Part shown: piece by piece, positions 1-8,733 of the stretch
Layout of the letters: each line of letters begins with the position of its first letter
Numbering within the stretch: the stretch's first letter is position 1
Source of the DNA: Bradyrhizobium algeriense
Lineage (GTDB): Bacteria > Pseudomonadota > Alphaproteobacteria > Rhizobiales > Xanthobacteraceae
Length of the DNA: 64,000 nt
Assembly: GCF_003062295.1 (NCBI RefSeq)
Contig: NZ_PYCN01000002.1
Location: forward strand, 310,001 to 374,000
Direction of reading: 5' to 3'
Notes under the pieces: generated by a model
What the model was told of the DNA's origin: nothing
What the model saw: only the letters and a program-made list of their open reading frames with translations
The model's database searches: none
Made by a program: the position numbers and the translations under genes

Positions 1-19
1 GGGTTCCTGCCGCTAGAAA

Positions 20-90
20 GAGCCCCGGATTTGCGCGGAGCCTGTCATCGGGCGCGCGTTCGCGCGACCCGTTGGCTCCATCCGGGCTAC
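20..90. repeat. Degenerate palindromic repeat at window edge
   Basis: This stretch has the ends of the repeat family found complete at 43979-44066 and 44531-44618: a CCCGGAT start and a GCTCCATCCGGGCTAC end. The middle has a short GC-rich hairpin (CGGGCGCGCG-TTCG-CGCGACCCG). It lies just after the stop codon of nrsF and may help end its transcription. Membership is judged by eye. Confidence 0.5.
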
Positions 91-100
91 GCGCTGGCGC

Positions 101-745
101 CTAGTACCTGAGCAGCTTCGCTCCGGCGAGCGCGCCGATCGCGGTCACCAGCGCGGTCGCGATCGTGTACCAGGCTGCCACGAACAGCGGTGAATCGTCC
201 GTGCAATGCGAGGCGTAGAGCGTCGCCGCCAGTCCCGCCGACAACAGTCCCGCGATGGCGCCGGCGACCGCCGGCCGCGCCGGCGCGCCGTGGCGCAGCC
301 CGATCAGCGCAGCAGCCAGAAGCGGCAGCGACAGCACCGGGATCGCCACCATGCAGACCGAGGAGTTCTTGCCGACCAGCCGCGTCATCATCGGCAACCG
401 CTGCGGCATCATCATCTCGCCGCCGATCGCCGCCGCCAGGATCCCGACCGGGGCCAGCAGCAGCCAGCCAAATCCGCGCAGCGAGGCCTCGGGCCGCGAC
501 AGATGCAGGCTGACGGCAATCGCCGCAATCGCCAGCGCCAGCGTCACCGCGAATTTCAGGTCGAAGAACGGGTTACGCATCGCCATCATCACGTCGGGCC
601 TGACGCCGAGTTCGGTAAAGAACATCAGAAGCGAAACCGGTGCCGCGGCCAGCAGCGCCAGCATCAGCGCGTATCCCACCGGGCGCGCACGGTGCTCGTT
701 GTCGGCCGCCAGCGTTCGAATGAGACGATCGGTATCCATTCTCAT
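101..745 (-). CDS. nrsF: NrsF-like membrane anti-sigma factor (DUF1109)
   Basis: A 214-residue integral membrane protein with about six hydrophobic segments (roughly residues 25-45, 65-82, 92-110, 131-150, 158-178, 188-210). It matches the NrsF/DUF1109 family, which holds a SigF-type ECF sigma factor at the membrane. Two cysteines, C131 and C181, sit near predicted membrane borders; a conserved cysteine pair is the sensing element reported for the Caulobacter relative, which responds to chromate and cadmium. The start codon overlaps the stop of the upstream sigma gene in an ATGA (742-745), so the two are translationally coupled. The sigma/anti-sigma pairing is firm; the inducing signal is inferred from the family. 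Confidence 0.88.
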   Translation of the reverse strand: MRMDTDRLIRTLAADNEHRARPVGYALMLALLAAAPVSLLMFFTELGVRPDVMMAMRNPFFDLKFAVTLALAIAAIAVSLHLSRPEASLRGFGWLLLAPVGILAAAIGGEMMMPQRLPMMTRLVGKNSSVCMVAIPVLSLPLLAAALIGLRHGAPARPAVAGAIAGLLSAGLAATLYASHCTDDSPLFVAAWYTIATALVTAIGALAGAKLLRY

Positions 746-1287
746 TGTTCCCGTAACTTCGCCGTCAGGCTGGTCAGGCCGCGATGCAACGCCACCCGCA
801 CCGCGCCCTCCGTCATCGAAAATTTCGCCGCCGTATCCTTGATCGAGGCGCTGTCGACTGCGATCGACTGCAGCACGTCGCGCTGCCGCGCCGGCAGCGT
901 CTGGAGTTGGGCGGCGACCTCGCTCGCCGACGCCGTCTCGGCCGGCGCCTCGCCCGGCAGCGTCTCGGCGAAATCGTCAATGTCGACGAAAATGCGCCGG
1001 CCGCGGCGGCGCAACGCATCGATCAGCTTGTTGCGGGCGATCGCAAACAGCCATGGGGCAAGCGGGGCGGTAACGTCCCAGGTGTGCCGCTTCAGATGGA
1101 CCGCCAGCAAAATGTCCTGCACGATGTCCTCGGATTGATCGACCGGTTGCCCTGCCCGCGCCAGTCCGCGGCGCGCCGCGGCCCGGAGCACCGGCGTGAC
1201 GGCCTTGAGCAGGCGATGATACGCCGCACTGTCGCCTGCAATGGCCGACCGCATCAGGCCGGTCCATTCGTCATCCCGTTCGCGCAA
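742..1287 (-). CDS. sigF: ECF sigma factor, SigF family
   Basis: An ECF sigma-70 factor with region 2 (from DIVQDILLAV through WLFAIARNKLIDALRRRGR) and region 4 (from LPARQRDVLQ to the HTH-like GAVRVALHRGL). The reading frame is open to a TTG at 1323, but that codon lies inside the predicted promoter (1307-1331), so it cannot start a transcript made there. I prefer the in-frame TTG at 1287: GGAG sits five bases upstream (1293-1296) and the protein is then 181 residues, beginning MRERDDEW. It is co-transcribed with nrsF and is probably autoregulated through the upstream site. Target genes outside this operon are not evident in the window. Confidence 0.87.
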   Translation of the reverse strand: MRERDDEWTGLMRSAIAGDSAAYHRLLKAVTPVLRAAARRGLARAGQPVDQSEDIVQDILLAVHLKRHTWDVTAPLAPWLFAIARNKLIDALRRRGRRIFVDIDDFAETLPGEAPAETASASEVAAQLQTLPARQRDVLQSIAVDSASIKDTAAKFSMTEGAVRVALHRGLTSLTAKLREQ

Positions 1288-1306
1288 GAGCGCTCCTACC
1301 CTGCAA

Positions 1307-1331
1307 TTCGGTCGATCTTTCAATTTGTTAC
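1307..1331 (-). promoter_or_regulatory. Candidate SigF-dependent promoter (GTAAC-N16-CGAA)
   Basis: On the minus strand GTAAC (1331-1327) and CGAA (1310-1307) are separated by exactly 16 bases. This matches the -35/-10 layout I recall for Caulobacter SigF promoters. It lies about 20 nt upstream of the preferred sigF start at 1287 and implies autoregulation with a very short leader. The assignment is a motif match, not a mapped start site. Confidence 0.7.
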
Positions 1332-1657
1332 ATCAGGACGATCCGATCACGAAGTCGTGATCGAAAGTCTTGACGCACAAGGCCCAGCACCACCCGGCCC
1401 CGCGCCCTATCCGGGAATCGGGACGGCCGGCTGCGCGGACGGCAGGCTCATAACATCGATTGCACAGGCTCGCATCCAGCGCAGCCCCTCCGAGGGAGGT
1501 CCGGCCCGGCAAAAATGCCGCCGGCACATGCTCGCTGCAACACCATTGCCCAGCTTTTGCCCGGTGTTGCCCGAAGATTCCCTTTTTCTGCCGAACTGTG
1601 GACACGGCGTGGGGTCTTTTTTCGTGGTTGGGCGGGCGCCAATGGGGAGATTTCTAC

Positions 1658-2341
1658 ATGACGATCAAAGCCAGCGCGCGGTCGGCCTTGATTCTCGCAG
1701 CAGGACTTTTGGTAAGTTTCGCAGGACCACCGGCGGCGATGGCTGCCGGCACGGATACGGATAGCGCCCCGACCTCGAAGTCGGAGAATGCGACGTCCGG
1801 CAAGTCCGTCAAATCGGGTTCGCGTTACCTGAAGAAGCGCTACGCCCATCGCAAAGACACGCGCGCGGCATCGAAATCCACCGAGGACAAGAAAGCCGAC
1901 GAAAAGCAGGTCGCCGATGCCAGCGGCGCCACCCCGCCCGCGATTCCCCAATGGCTCGCCAACGCCAACGCGCAAATGACTGCCACCGATGCGGCCCCGG
2001 ATAGCGCCATGGGGATGTCGGCGGCCATGTCGGAGAAAGCCAACACGGTCCTGCAGGCGGCGGCGGACAAGCCGGCTGACGCGGAGGCGCCGGCCGATCC
2101 CGCCGTGGCGGCCCCCGACCAGCTCAACGAGACCGATCGGGCGCTGCATCTACAGGAGCCCCCCGCCACCTCCACTAAGACGGTTGCGATGGCCTCGACC
2201 AGCAGACCGGCATCGGAGACCGGCCAGGCCGCGAATAACGATAGTTCCACTCTGGACAAGACCTCACTGATCGGAAAGATCTTTATCGCCTTCGGCGCGC
2301 TGCTGACGGTGGCGTCGGCCGCGCGGATGTTCATGGCGTAG
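1658..2341 (+). CDS. Exported protein of unknown function with C-terminal membrane anchor
   Basis: 227 residues. The frame is open further upstream, but the ATG at 1658 has GGGGAGA seven bases before it and begins a clear signal peptide (MTIKASARSALILAAG, ending near AMAAG). The body is low complexity, rich in Ala, Lys, Ser and Pro, with a basic stretch (RYLKKRYAHRKDTR). A hydrophobic segment near the C-terminus (SLIGKIFIAFGALLTVASAA) could anchor it in the membrane. I recognise no domain. Its position next to the SigF operon might suggest shared control, but I see no GTAAC-N16-CGAA motif ahead of it. Confidence 0.75.
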   Translation: MTIKASARSALILAAGLLVSFAGPPAAMAAGTDTDSAPTSKSENATSGKSVKSGSRYLKKRYAHRKDTRAASKSTEDKKADEKQVADASGATPPAIPQWLANANAQMTATDAAPDSAMGMSAAMSEKANTVLQAAADKPADAEAPADPAVAAPDQLNETDRALHLQEPPATSTKTVAMASTSRPASETGQAANNDSSTLDKTSLIGKIFIAFGALLTVASAARMFMA

Positions 2342-2454
2342 CTACCGGCGTACGGACGCGGGCCACACCGCTGTCAGGGATCCGTTCCCGCCCCACTTGA
2401 AGCCCACCCCGGCAGCGGGCACATTGCCCACAAGATCAGGACCCGGGGTGGATC

Positions 2455-3234
2455 ATGGCGACGTTCGAATACATCATTGTCGAGAGCAAGGGCGCGGTCG
2501 GCATCATCACGCTGAACCGGCCAAAAATGCTCAACGCGTTGTCGTTCGGCGTGTTTCGCGAGATCGCGGCCGCCGTCGATGACCTCGAGGCCGACGACAA
2601 GATCGGCTGCATCCTGCTCACCGGCAGCGAAAAGGCGTTCGCCGCCGGCGCCGACATCAAGGAGATGCAGCCGAAAACCTTCATCGACATGTTCTCCAGC
2701 GATTTCGCCGCGATCGGCGGCGGCCGCGTCGCCGCCTGCCGCAAACCGACCATCGCGGCGGTCAGCGGTTATGCGCTCGGCGGCGGCTGCGAGCTCGCCA
2801 TGATGTGCGACATCATCATCGCATCCGACACCGCAAAATTCGGCCAGCCGGAAATCACGCTCGGCACCATTCCCGGCATCGGCGGCACCCAGCGGCTCAC
2901 GCGCGCGATCGGCAAATCCAAGGCGATGGATCTGTGCCTCACCGGGCGCATGATGGATGCGGCGGAAGCCGAGCGCTCCGGCCTCGTCAGCCGCGTCGTG
3001 CCGGCGGACAAGTTGATGGAAGAGGCGCTCTCGGCTGCGGAAAAGATCGCCTCGATGTCGCGTCCCGCGGCCGCGATGGCCAAGGAGGCCATCAACCGCG
3101 CGTTCGAGACGCCATTGTCGGAAGGCATGAATGTCGAGCGCAATTTGTTCCACTCGACCTTTGCGCTGGAAGACCGCTCCGAGGGCATGGCGGCGTTCAT
3201 CGAGAAGCGCAAGCCGGTGAACAAGAACAGATGA
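2455..3234 (+). CDS. Enoyl-CoA hydratase
   Basis: 259 residues, the usual length for a crotonase-fold enoyl-CoA hydratase that adds water to trans-2-enoyl-CoA in beta-oxidation. The oxyanion-hole segment AGADIKEM (about 64-71) and both catalytic glutamates are present: E113 in [11 protein letters not shown] and E133 in [18 protein letters not shown]. It stands alone between unrelated genes. A near-perfect 32-bp inverted repeat (3251-3332) follows and separates it from the convergent acetyl-CoA hydrolase gene. Activity as a hydratase is well supported by both glutamates; the chain-length range cannot be read from sequence. Confidence 0.93.
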   Translation: MATFEYIIVESKGAVGIITLNRPKMLNALSFGVFREIAAAVDDLEADDKIGCILLTGSEKAFAAGADIKEMQPKTFIDMFSSDFAAIGGGRVAACRKPTIAAVSGYALGGGCELAMMCDIIIASDTAKFGQPEITLGTIPGIGGTQRLTRAIGKSKAMDLCLTGRMMDAAEAERSGLVSRVVPADKLMEEALSAAEKIASMSRPAAAMAKEAINRAFETPLSEGMNVERNLFHSTFALEDRSEGMAAFIEKRKPVNKNR

Positions 3235-3250
3235 CGCGGCGCCGAGATTC

Positions 3251-3332
3251 GTAGGATGGGTAGAGCGCAGCGAAACCCATCAACAGTCCTCAACAGTGAA
3301 TGATGGGTTTCGCTTCGCTCTACCCATCCTAC
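3251..3332. repeat. Inverted repeat, 32-bp arms; dispersed palindromic element
   Basis: Arms 3251-3282 and 3301-3332 are reverse complements at 31 of 32 positions around an 18-nt loop. The arms begin GTAGGATGGGTAGAGCG. It lies between two convergent genes, where a hairpin of this size would stop transcription from both sides. I recall this family as a dispersed element in Bradyrhizobium. Confidence 0.85.
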
Positions 3333-3341
3333 GGCACCTCG

Positions 3342-5189
3342 CTATTTCACTCGCGCCAGCGCCGCGTTGACCAGCGCGCGATAGCCACGCTCGGCAAACG
3401 TCGTCGGGCGATCGAGACCCAACCGCGCCAGGCATTCGCGGTTCGAGGCGTCCGGCGGCTGCCTCATCCCCTGCCACAGCAACCCGGGCAACAGCAGCGG
3501 TGTCCGCTGCGCTTCTCGCAGCAATTGCAGCGCCGGGATCAGCCGTTGCTCGACCTCGGTAAAATCGCTGCCGAACGGGAATGACGGCAGCAGGCCCGCA
3601 TCGCGCGCAGGCTTTAAGGCTTGCGCGATCCGCTCCGGAAAATTCTCGCGGTGGCTGCGCGGAATTTCAAAACTCTTCGGCAGCTTGCCGGCATCCTTGG
3701 CGATCCCGGCCAGTTCATCCTGGAAACGGGAATCCGTGACCGCCAGCATCGCCGCGATGGTCTCGGCGTCTGATTTGCCTCTGACGTCGGCAACGCCGTA
3801 TTCGGTGACGAACACGTCGCGCAGATGCCGCGGGATGGTCTGGTGCCCGTAATTCCAGCGAATGTTGGAAAGCGTTTTGCGGCCCGCCGGCCGTGTCGCT
3901 TCCAGCGCGAGGACCGATCGCGCGCCCTCAAGCGCGAACGCCTGCGCAACGAAATTGTACTGGCCGCCGACGCCGCTCACGACCTGGCCGTCTTCGAGGC
4001 CGTCCGAAATCGCGGCCCCCATCAGCGTCGCCATCATCGCGGTGTTGACAAAGCGGGCGCCGACGCGCGCGCGGCGCTTGGCATCCTCGTCGCCATAGAG
4101 CTGGTTGGTGAAGGATACCGGCATCATCTGGATGCGCGCGAGTTGCTCGGCCGGCATCTCGCGCAACGCGCGATAGAACGATTTGGGTCCCAGGAAAAAC
4201 GCGCCGTGCAGCGTCACGCCATCGACCTCGCGCTTGAGAATGCCGGCCTCGATCAGGCAGAGAAACGCCTCAATCAGCATTTCGCTGACCCCATAGAGCC
4301 CCTTCGTGAACGGCGCGCTCTCCGCAGGTGCCGCTCCCGGCGCAAGCCGCTTCATGATGGCGTGGAACTGCGCGTTGTCGTGGTGACGAACGATCAACCC
4401 CTGCGCCAGCGCATCGCCGACCTGCCCGATGCCGATCTGCAAGGTGCCGCCGTTGGGCACGAGGCCAGCTGCATGAAGCCCGATCGCGTATTTGGTGTCG
4501 CTGACCGGCTCGGCCGGCGGGGCGAACAGCGGGAAGTCGGTCGCGGGGCTGTCGAGAACAGCAGAAAACTCGTCCCCCCGCAGATCGCCGGCGCCCGGCA
4601 TGAACGGCAGCTCGGAATTGACCTGGCCGATCAGCTTGAACGATGCCCGGCCTTGCCCGCGGGCGCGCAGGATGTCGAGCGTGGTGTCGGTGTTGCAGCT
4701 CAGGCTGTAGCGCGTCACGCCATCGACCACACGCTTCGCAACCAGTTGGGTGACGACATTCAGCCCGCGCGTCAGCAGATAGGACGAGGCATGGGTATAG
4801 TTCGCGGAGATGTAACGCTCTTGCGCGAACGGCACGTGCAGCCATTTGCCGGCCAGAAAAAAGAACTCGATCACCTCTATGTTGGGCGGCAATTCGCCGG
4901 CATGCAGCGCGCTGGCATACGTCAGGTCGGGATAGCCACCAAACAGGCGATCGATCACCGGGCCGATGAAGCGCCGCTCGAGCAGGCTCGAGGGCCGCGG
5001 CTTTTCCAGCGTCAGCGCCGAAAAGAACGTCAGGTTGATCGAGCGGTCGGCGGCGGCGCGCGCGTACAGCGCGTTGACGATGTGGTTGGCCTTGCCAAGC
5101 CCGAGCGGCAAGCCGACCACGAGGTTGGTTCCGACGTCGCGGATGATATCCTCCGCGATCGCTTCGGGGTCGGAAAACAATTTTGGCAT
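3342..5189 (-). CDS. Acetyl-CoA hydrolase/transferase family protein
   Basis: 615 residues, resembling the acetyl-CoA hydrolase/CoA-transferase family (Ach1/4-hydroxybutyrate CoA-transferase fold). The N-terminal half carries the glycine-rich segment VGLPLGLGKANHIVNAL, and the C-terminal half has GVGGQYNFVAQAFALEGARS and the closing VTEYGVADVRGKS typical of the family. It would move CoA between short-chain acids or hydrolyse acetyl-CoA. This variant is longer than the usual 430-510 residues, with about 100 extra C-terminal residues. The physiological substrate is not evident and no partner gene lies next to it. Confidence 0.85.
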   Translation of the reverse strand: MPKLFSDPEAIAEDIIRDVGTNLVVGLPLGLGKANHIVNALYARAAADRSINLTFFSALTLEKPRPSSLLERRFIGPVIDRLFGGYPDLTYASALHAGELPPNIEVIEFFFLAGKWLHVPFAQERYISANYTHASSYLLTRGLNVVTQLVAKRVVDGVTRYSLSCNTDTTLDILRARGQGRASFKLIGQVNSELPFMPGAGDLRGDEFSAVLDSPATDFPLFAPPAEPVSDTKYAIGLHAAGLVPNGGTLQIGIGQVGDALAQGLIVRHHDNAQFHAIMKRLAPGAAPAESAPFTKGLYGVSEMLIEAFLCLIEAGILKREVDGVTLHGAFFLGPKSFYRALREMPAEQLARIQMMPVSFTNQLYGDEDAKRRARVGARFVNTAMMATLMGAAISDGLEDGQVVSGVGGQYNFVAQAFALEGARSVLALEATRPAGRKTLSNIRWNYGHQTIPRHLRDVFVTEYGVADVRGKSDAETIAAMLAVTDSRFQDELAGIAKDAGKLPKSFEIPRSHRENFPERIAQALKPARDAGLLPSFPFGSDFTEVEQRLIPALQLLREAQRTPLLLPGLLWQGMRQPPDASNRECLARLGLDRPTTFAERGYRALVNAALARVK

Positions 5190-5486
5190 CGAGTTGCGGA
5201 CCCGGGAATAGCTGGGGAGCCAACCGCCCTGAATCGGACGCCAGCCAGCGAAGCTATAGCGTATTTGCCGCCGAACTTCGTCTGTGACGAACCGGCAACA
5301 GCCAAGCGCTGATTTTCACCGAATTAATGTACTGATGTCGCGCGGCAGTTTGCCTGTAGCGGCGACGCCCCCTAAACAGGTAGACGAGCCGAGGCTGTCG
5401 GCGGGGGCGGACAAGCAATGCATGATCCGGAATGACGGGTGACCGGCGTTCACGAAGACCATGCCCAAACAAGCAGATGGAGCGGA

Positions 5487-6950
5487 ATGGCTCGAAGCAG
5501 GGTTATCACGTTCTTGTGTTGGCTACGGGATCAAATGGCTAAGCGTGCCGCTAGGGTTGGCCACGTTGAAAGGCGGTTGCTTCGATCGGGCATTTGCCTT
5601 GCAGCGGCTTGCTTTGCGTTTGCAGCGCCGGCCGCGCATGGCGAAAACCTCCCCGAGGCGCTGGCCAAGGCCTACCAGACCAATCCCGCGCTCAATGCGG
5701 AACGGGCGCGTCAGCGCGCCACCGACGAGAACGTGCCGCAGGCGCTTTCGGCCTACCGGCCGCAGATCATCGCCGGCCTCTCCGCCGGCCTTCAGTCGGT
5801 ACGGAACCTGCTGCCCGACAACACCATCCAGTCCGCAAACCTGAAGCCCTGGACCGTCGGCATCACCGTGACGCAGACACTTTTCAACGGTTTCAAGACA
5901 GCCAACAGCGTGCGCGTGGCCGAACTGCAGGTGCAGTCCGGTCGCGAGGCCCTGCGCAACGTCGGCCAGGGCGTGCTGCTCGACGCGGTCACCGTCTATA
6001 CGAATGTTCTCGCTAACCAATCGCTGGTCGAAGCGCAGCGCGCCAACGTCGCGTTTCTGCAGGAAACGCTCGGCATCACCCAGAAACGCCTGAATGCCGG
6101 CGACGTCACTCCGACCGACACCGCGCAGGCCGAGGCGCGCCTGAGTCGGGGCCGCGCCGATCTGAATGCCGCCGAGGTCAACCTCGCCATCAGCCAGGCG
6201 ACCTATGCCCAGGTGATCGGCAACGCGCCCAACTCGCTCCGCCCCGCTGAAACCGTGGACCGGCTCTTGCCGCGCAGCCGCGATGACGCCACCGGCCTTG
6301 CCTTCCGGGAGCACCCCACGGTGATGGCGGCGAGCTATGACTTTGACGTCGCCTCGACCTCTATCCGCGTCGCCGAAAGCAGCCTGATGCCAACAATCAC
6401 GCTGCAAGGCAGCGCCAGCCGCAGCAGGCAGTCCGATCCTACCCTCAGCAGCTCAGGGACCGACCAGGCTTCGGTCACCGGCCAGCTCACGCAACCAATC
6501 TACGATGGCGGCATGGCGGCCTCGCAGACCCGACAGGCCAAGGAAGTCGCGGCCCAAAGCCGCCAAGTGCTGGATCAATTCCGCAACCAGGCCCGCACTG
6601 CCGCGGTCGGCGCCTGGGTAGCCAATGAAGGCGCCAAGATTGCGGTCACGGCATCGGAAGCCGAAGTCCGCGCCGCCACCGTTGCGCTACAGGGCGTGCA
6701 GCGGGAGGCGGCCGGCGGCCAGCGCACGACGGTCGACGTGCTGAATGCGCAACAGGACCTGATTTTGGCAAAGGCTCGCCTGATCGGCGCGCAGCGCGAC
6801 CGCGTGATCGCCTCCTATACGCTGCTGAGCGCAATCGGCCGGCTCGACGTCAAGAACCTCGGCCTCAACACGCCGGACTATCTGCCGGAAGTGCACTACC
6901 ATCAGGTGCGCGACGCCTGGCACGGCCTGCGGACGCCGTCAGGGCAGTAG
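5487..6950 (+). CDS. tolC: TolC family outer-membrane efflux/secretion protein
   Basis: 487 residues with two repeated outer-membrane-factor domains. The start is set at the ATG at 5487, which has GGAG five bases upstream. The signal peptide follows as LLRSGICLAAACFAFAAPAAHG. Typical TolC segments are visible: LPEALAKAYQTNPALNAERA near the mature N-terminus, TQTLFNGFKT at the first barrel strand, LTQPIYDGG in the second repeat, and EAAGGQRTTVDVLNAQQDL late in the protein. TolC forms the trimeric duct used by RND pumps and type I secretion. No pump gene adjoins it; it may serve the CusBA-like pair at 15.5-19.9 kb, which lacks its own outer-membrane gene, but that is inference. Confidence 0.9.
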   Translation: MARSRVITFLCWLRDQMAKRAARVGHVERRLLRSGICLAAACFAFAAPAAHGENLPEALAKAYQTNPALNAERARQRATDENVPQALSAYRPQIIAGLSAGLQSVRNLLPDNTIQSANLKPWTVGITVTQTLFNGFKTANSVRVAELQVQSGREALRNVGQGVLLDAVTVYTNVLANQSLVEAQRANVAFLQETLGITQKRLNAGDVTPTDTAQAEARLSRGRADLNAAEVNLAISQATYAQVIGNAPNSLRPAETVDRLLPRSRDDATGLAFREHPTVMAASYDFDVASTSIRVAESSLMPTITLQGSASRSRQSDPTLSSSGTDQASVTGQLTQPIYDGGMAASQTRQAKEVAAQSRQVLDQFRNQARTAAVGAWVANEGAKIAVTASEAEVRAATVALQGVQREAAGGQRTTVDVLNAQQDLILAKARLIGAQRDRVIASYTLLSAIGRLDVKNLGLNTPDYLPEVHYHQVRDAWHGLRTPSGQ

Positions 6951-6963
6951 GTTGTATTCCCCT

Positions 6964-7066
6964 GTCATTCCGGGGCGATGCGAAGCATTGAACCCGGAAT
7001 CTCGAGATTCCCCGGTGCGCAATTGCGCACCTGAGGTCTGGTGCTAACGCACCATCCCGGAATGAC
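6964..7066. repeat. Dispersed palindromic repeat
   Basis: The outer arms GTCATTCCGGGG and CCCGGAATGAC bracket nested short palindromes (GGTGCGCAATTGCGCACC; CTGGTGCTAACGCACCA). It lies downstream of tolC and probably also acts as a terminator. I recall this family from Bradyrhizobium and Rhodopseudomonas genomes. Confidence 0.8.
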
Positions 7067-7189
7067 GACAAGCGCGGTATTAACCGGGCGCTGATCATGT
7101 CTGGTATCTTCAGTCGCCAGTAACCTGAGTTTGCCTAAAACTCGATTCGTTTCCGCCCTCCGTTTTGATCGATCGCTTTGCGAGGCCTC

Positions 7190-8161
7190 GTGGTTTCAAA
7201 CATTCTGCGCTGGTCGGCCAACGGTTTGTTGGTCCTGCTCCTGTCCGTAATCCTTGTGATCATCTCATTTCGCATGGCGGCGTCGATACGCGAGACCGGC
7301 GTGCGCGCCCAACTGGCGCCAAAGACCGGCCACCTGGTGCCGACGCGTTCAGGCGCCGTTTTCGTGCAGGAGAAGGGTCCGGAGGACGGCGTTCCCGTGG
7401 TGCTGTTTCACGGCACGGCGGCCTGGAGCGAGCTATGGCGTCGTACCAGCGACGCGCTGGCCGCGGCAGGCTTTCATGTGATCGCCCTCGATCTGCCGCC
7501 GTTTGGATTCTCGGACCGTTCCGGCAGTTACACGCGGCAGGACCAAGCCGCCCGGATCAACGATGTGCTTGATGCACTGAAAGCTGAGCGCGCCATCATC
7601 GTCGGTCACTCCTTCGGCGCTGGTGCGGCGACCGAACTCGCGATGCGATATCCGGATCGGACGCGCGCGCTGGTGCTGGTCGATGCGGCGCTCGGATTGA
7701 CGGCTGCGCCGTCGGACGCGCCCTGGGTTATCCAGCCGCAATGGATTCGCGAAATCCTGGTGTCGCTGACCATCACAAATCCCGTGGCGACGCAAATGCT
7801 GCTGCAATCGATGATCGCGAAGAAGGAGCGCGCGCTGCCGGAATATGTCGCGATCCTGCAAAGGCCGCTGACGCAGCGCGACAGCACCAGCGATATCGCC
7901 GACTGGCTGTATTATTTCCTCGGCGCCGACACCAATGCCGCGAGCGCGGACCGCAATGCCTATGCGAAGCTGGAAGTCCCCGTCGCGATCCTGTGGGGCG
8001 ACAAGGATACGATCACCCCCGTCGAGCAGGCTCTCGATCTCCGAACGCTGCTGCCGCCGGAGACGGACCTGACGTTGCTGCCAGGGCTCGGCCACATCCC
8101 GCAGATCGAGGACCCCGGCATGTTCAACGATGCCCTGCTCAAAACACTCGGAAAACTCTAG
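7190..8161 (+). CDS. Membrane-anchored alpha/beta hydrolase
   Basis: About 323 residues. An N-terminal hydrophobic segment (WSANGLLVLLLSVILVIISF) anchors it, followed by an alpha/beta-hydrolase fold: oxyanion segment LFHGTAAW, nucleophile elbow GHSFGAG, acidic residue in LWGDKDTITP and catalytic His in GLGHIPQIED, so the triad is complete. The frame is open from a TTG at 7178; I prefer the GTG at 7190 because GAGG lies just before it, but the choice is uncertain. The stop codon is shared with the start of the repeat at 8158-8263. The substrate is unknown. Confidence 0.85.
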   Translation: MVSNILRWSANGLLVLLLSVILVIISFRMAASIRETGVRAQLAPKTGHLVPTRSGAVFVQEKGPEDGVPVVLFHGTAAWSELWRRTSDALAAAGFHVIALDLPPFGFSDRSGSYTRQDQAARINDVLDALKAERAIIVGHSFGAGAATELAMRYPDRTRALVLVDAALGLTAAPSDAPWVIQPQWIREILVSLTITNPVATQMLLQSMIAKKERALPEYVAILQRPLTQRDSTSDIADWLYYFLGADTNAASADRNAYAKLEVPVAILWGDKDTITPVEQALDLRTLLPPETDLTLLPGLGHIPQIEDPGMFNDALLKTLGKL

Positions 8162-8263
8162 AGCCTTTTCGGTTCTGATTGAATCAGAACCGGGCTCTAG
8201 ATTGTTGTTTTGACGCGTTTTCTTTACGCGAACCGGTGTCCACTTCGCTTGAAAACGCTCTAG
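8158..8263 (+). repeat. 106-bp dispersed repeat, copy 1 (starts at a stop codon)
   Basis: It begins CTAGAGCC, contains a hairpin (GGTTCTGATT-GAATCAGAACC), continues with GTTTTGACGCGTTTTC and ends GAAAACGCTCTAG. The same element lies inverted at 53821-53922. In both copies the leading CTAG supplies the TAG stop codon of the gene it follows. Confidence 0.88.
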
Positions 8264-8310
8264 ACTGCGCAGAGATTCGACAAGTCTTGCAGATCGCCGC
8301 CGGAGACATC

Positions 8311-8733
8311 ATGGACATCATCAGACTGTGCGCCTGGGGCTATGCCGCCCTGCTCGGCTTCGTGATCCTCACCGGCTACATCCCGGCCTTCATCGACGCC
8401 AATGACATGATCTTCGGCCTGTTTCGCCGCACCTGGTACGCCGACGGGCTGCATCTCGTCTCGGCGCTGTGGGCTGCTGCGGCGGCGATCACTTCGCGCC
8501 GCGCCTCGGAATTGTTCTTCCAATTGTTCGGCGTGTTCTATTTTGCGGATGGCCTGCTCGGGCTGGCTACCGGCAGCGGCTATCTCGACTTCGGCATCCT
8601 GATCAACGGCGTCCTCAACCTGCCGCTCGCGACGCGGTTTTTCGCCAATGCCCCGCATCTCGGCCTCGGCGGCGTGGCGATACTGATAGGCTTTATGCTC
8701 GCGCCGCGGACGCGGACCGCTGTTCATGCTTAA
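8311..8733 (+). CDS. Small integral membrane protein, unknown function
   Basis: 140 residues with four predicted membrane segments (near residues 5-25, 45-65, 75-95 and 110-135). The ATG at 8311 has GGAG five bases upstream; the longer open frame runs back into the dispersed repeat and is discounted. No family recognised. The 3' end overlaps the next gene by 8 nt (8726-8733), so the two are probably co-translated. It is the first gene of a three-gene module of unknown function ending at 10184. Confidence 0.75.
   Translation: MDIIRLCAWGYAALLGFVILTGYIPAFIDANDMIFGLFRRTWYADGLHLVSALWAAAAAITSRRASELFFQLFGVFYFADGLLGLATGSGYLDFGILINGVLNLPLATRFFANAPHLGLGGVAILIGFMLAPRTRTAVHA

Noticed and set aside
1460..1657. 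N-terminal extension of the exported protein at 1658.
   Set aside because: The upstream residues have no similarity to a protein, and the 1658 ATG has both a good ribosome-binding site and a signal peptide.
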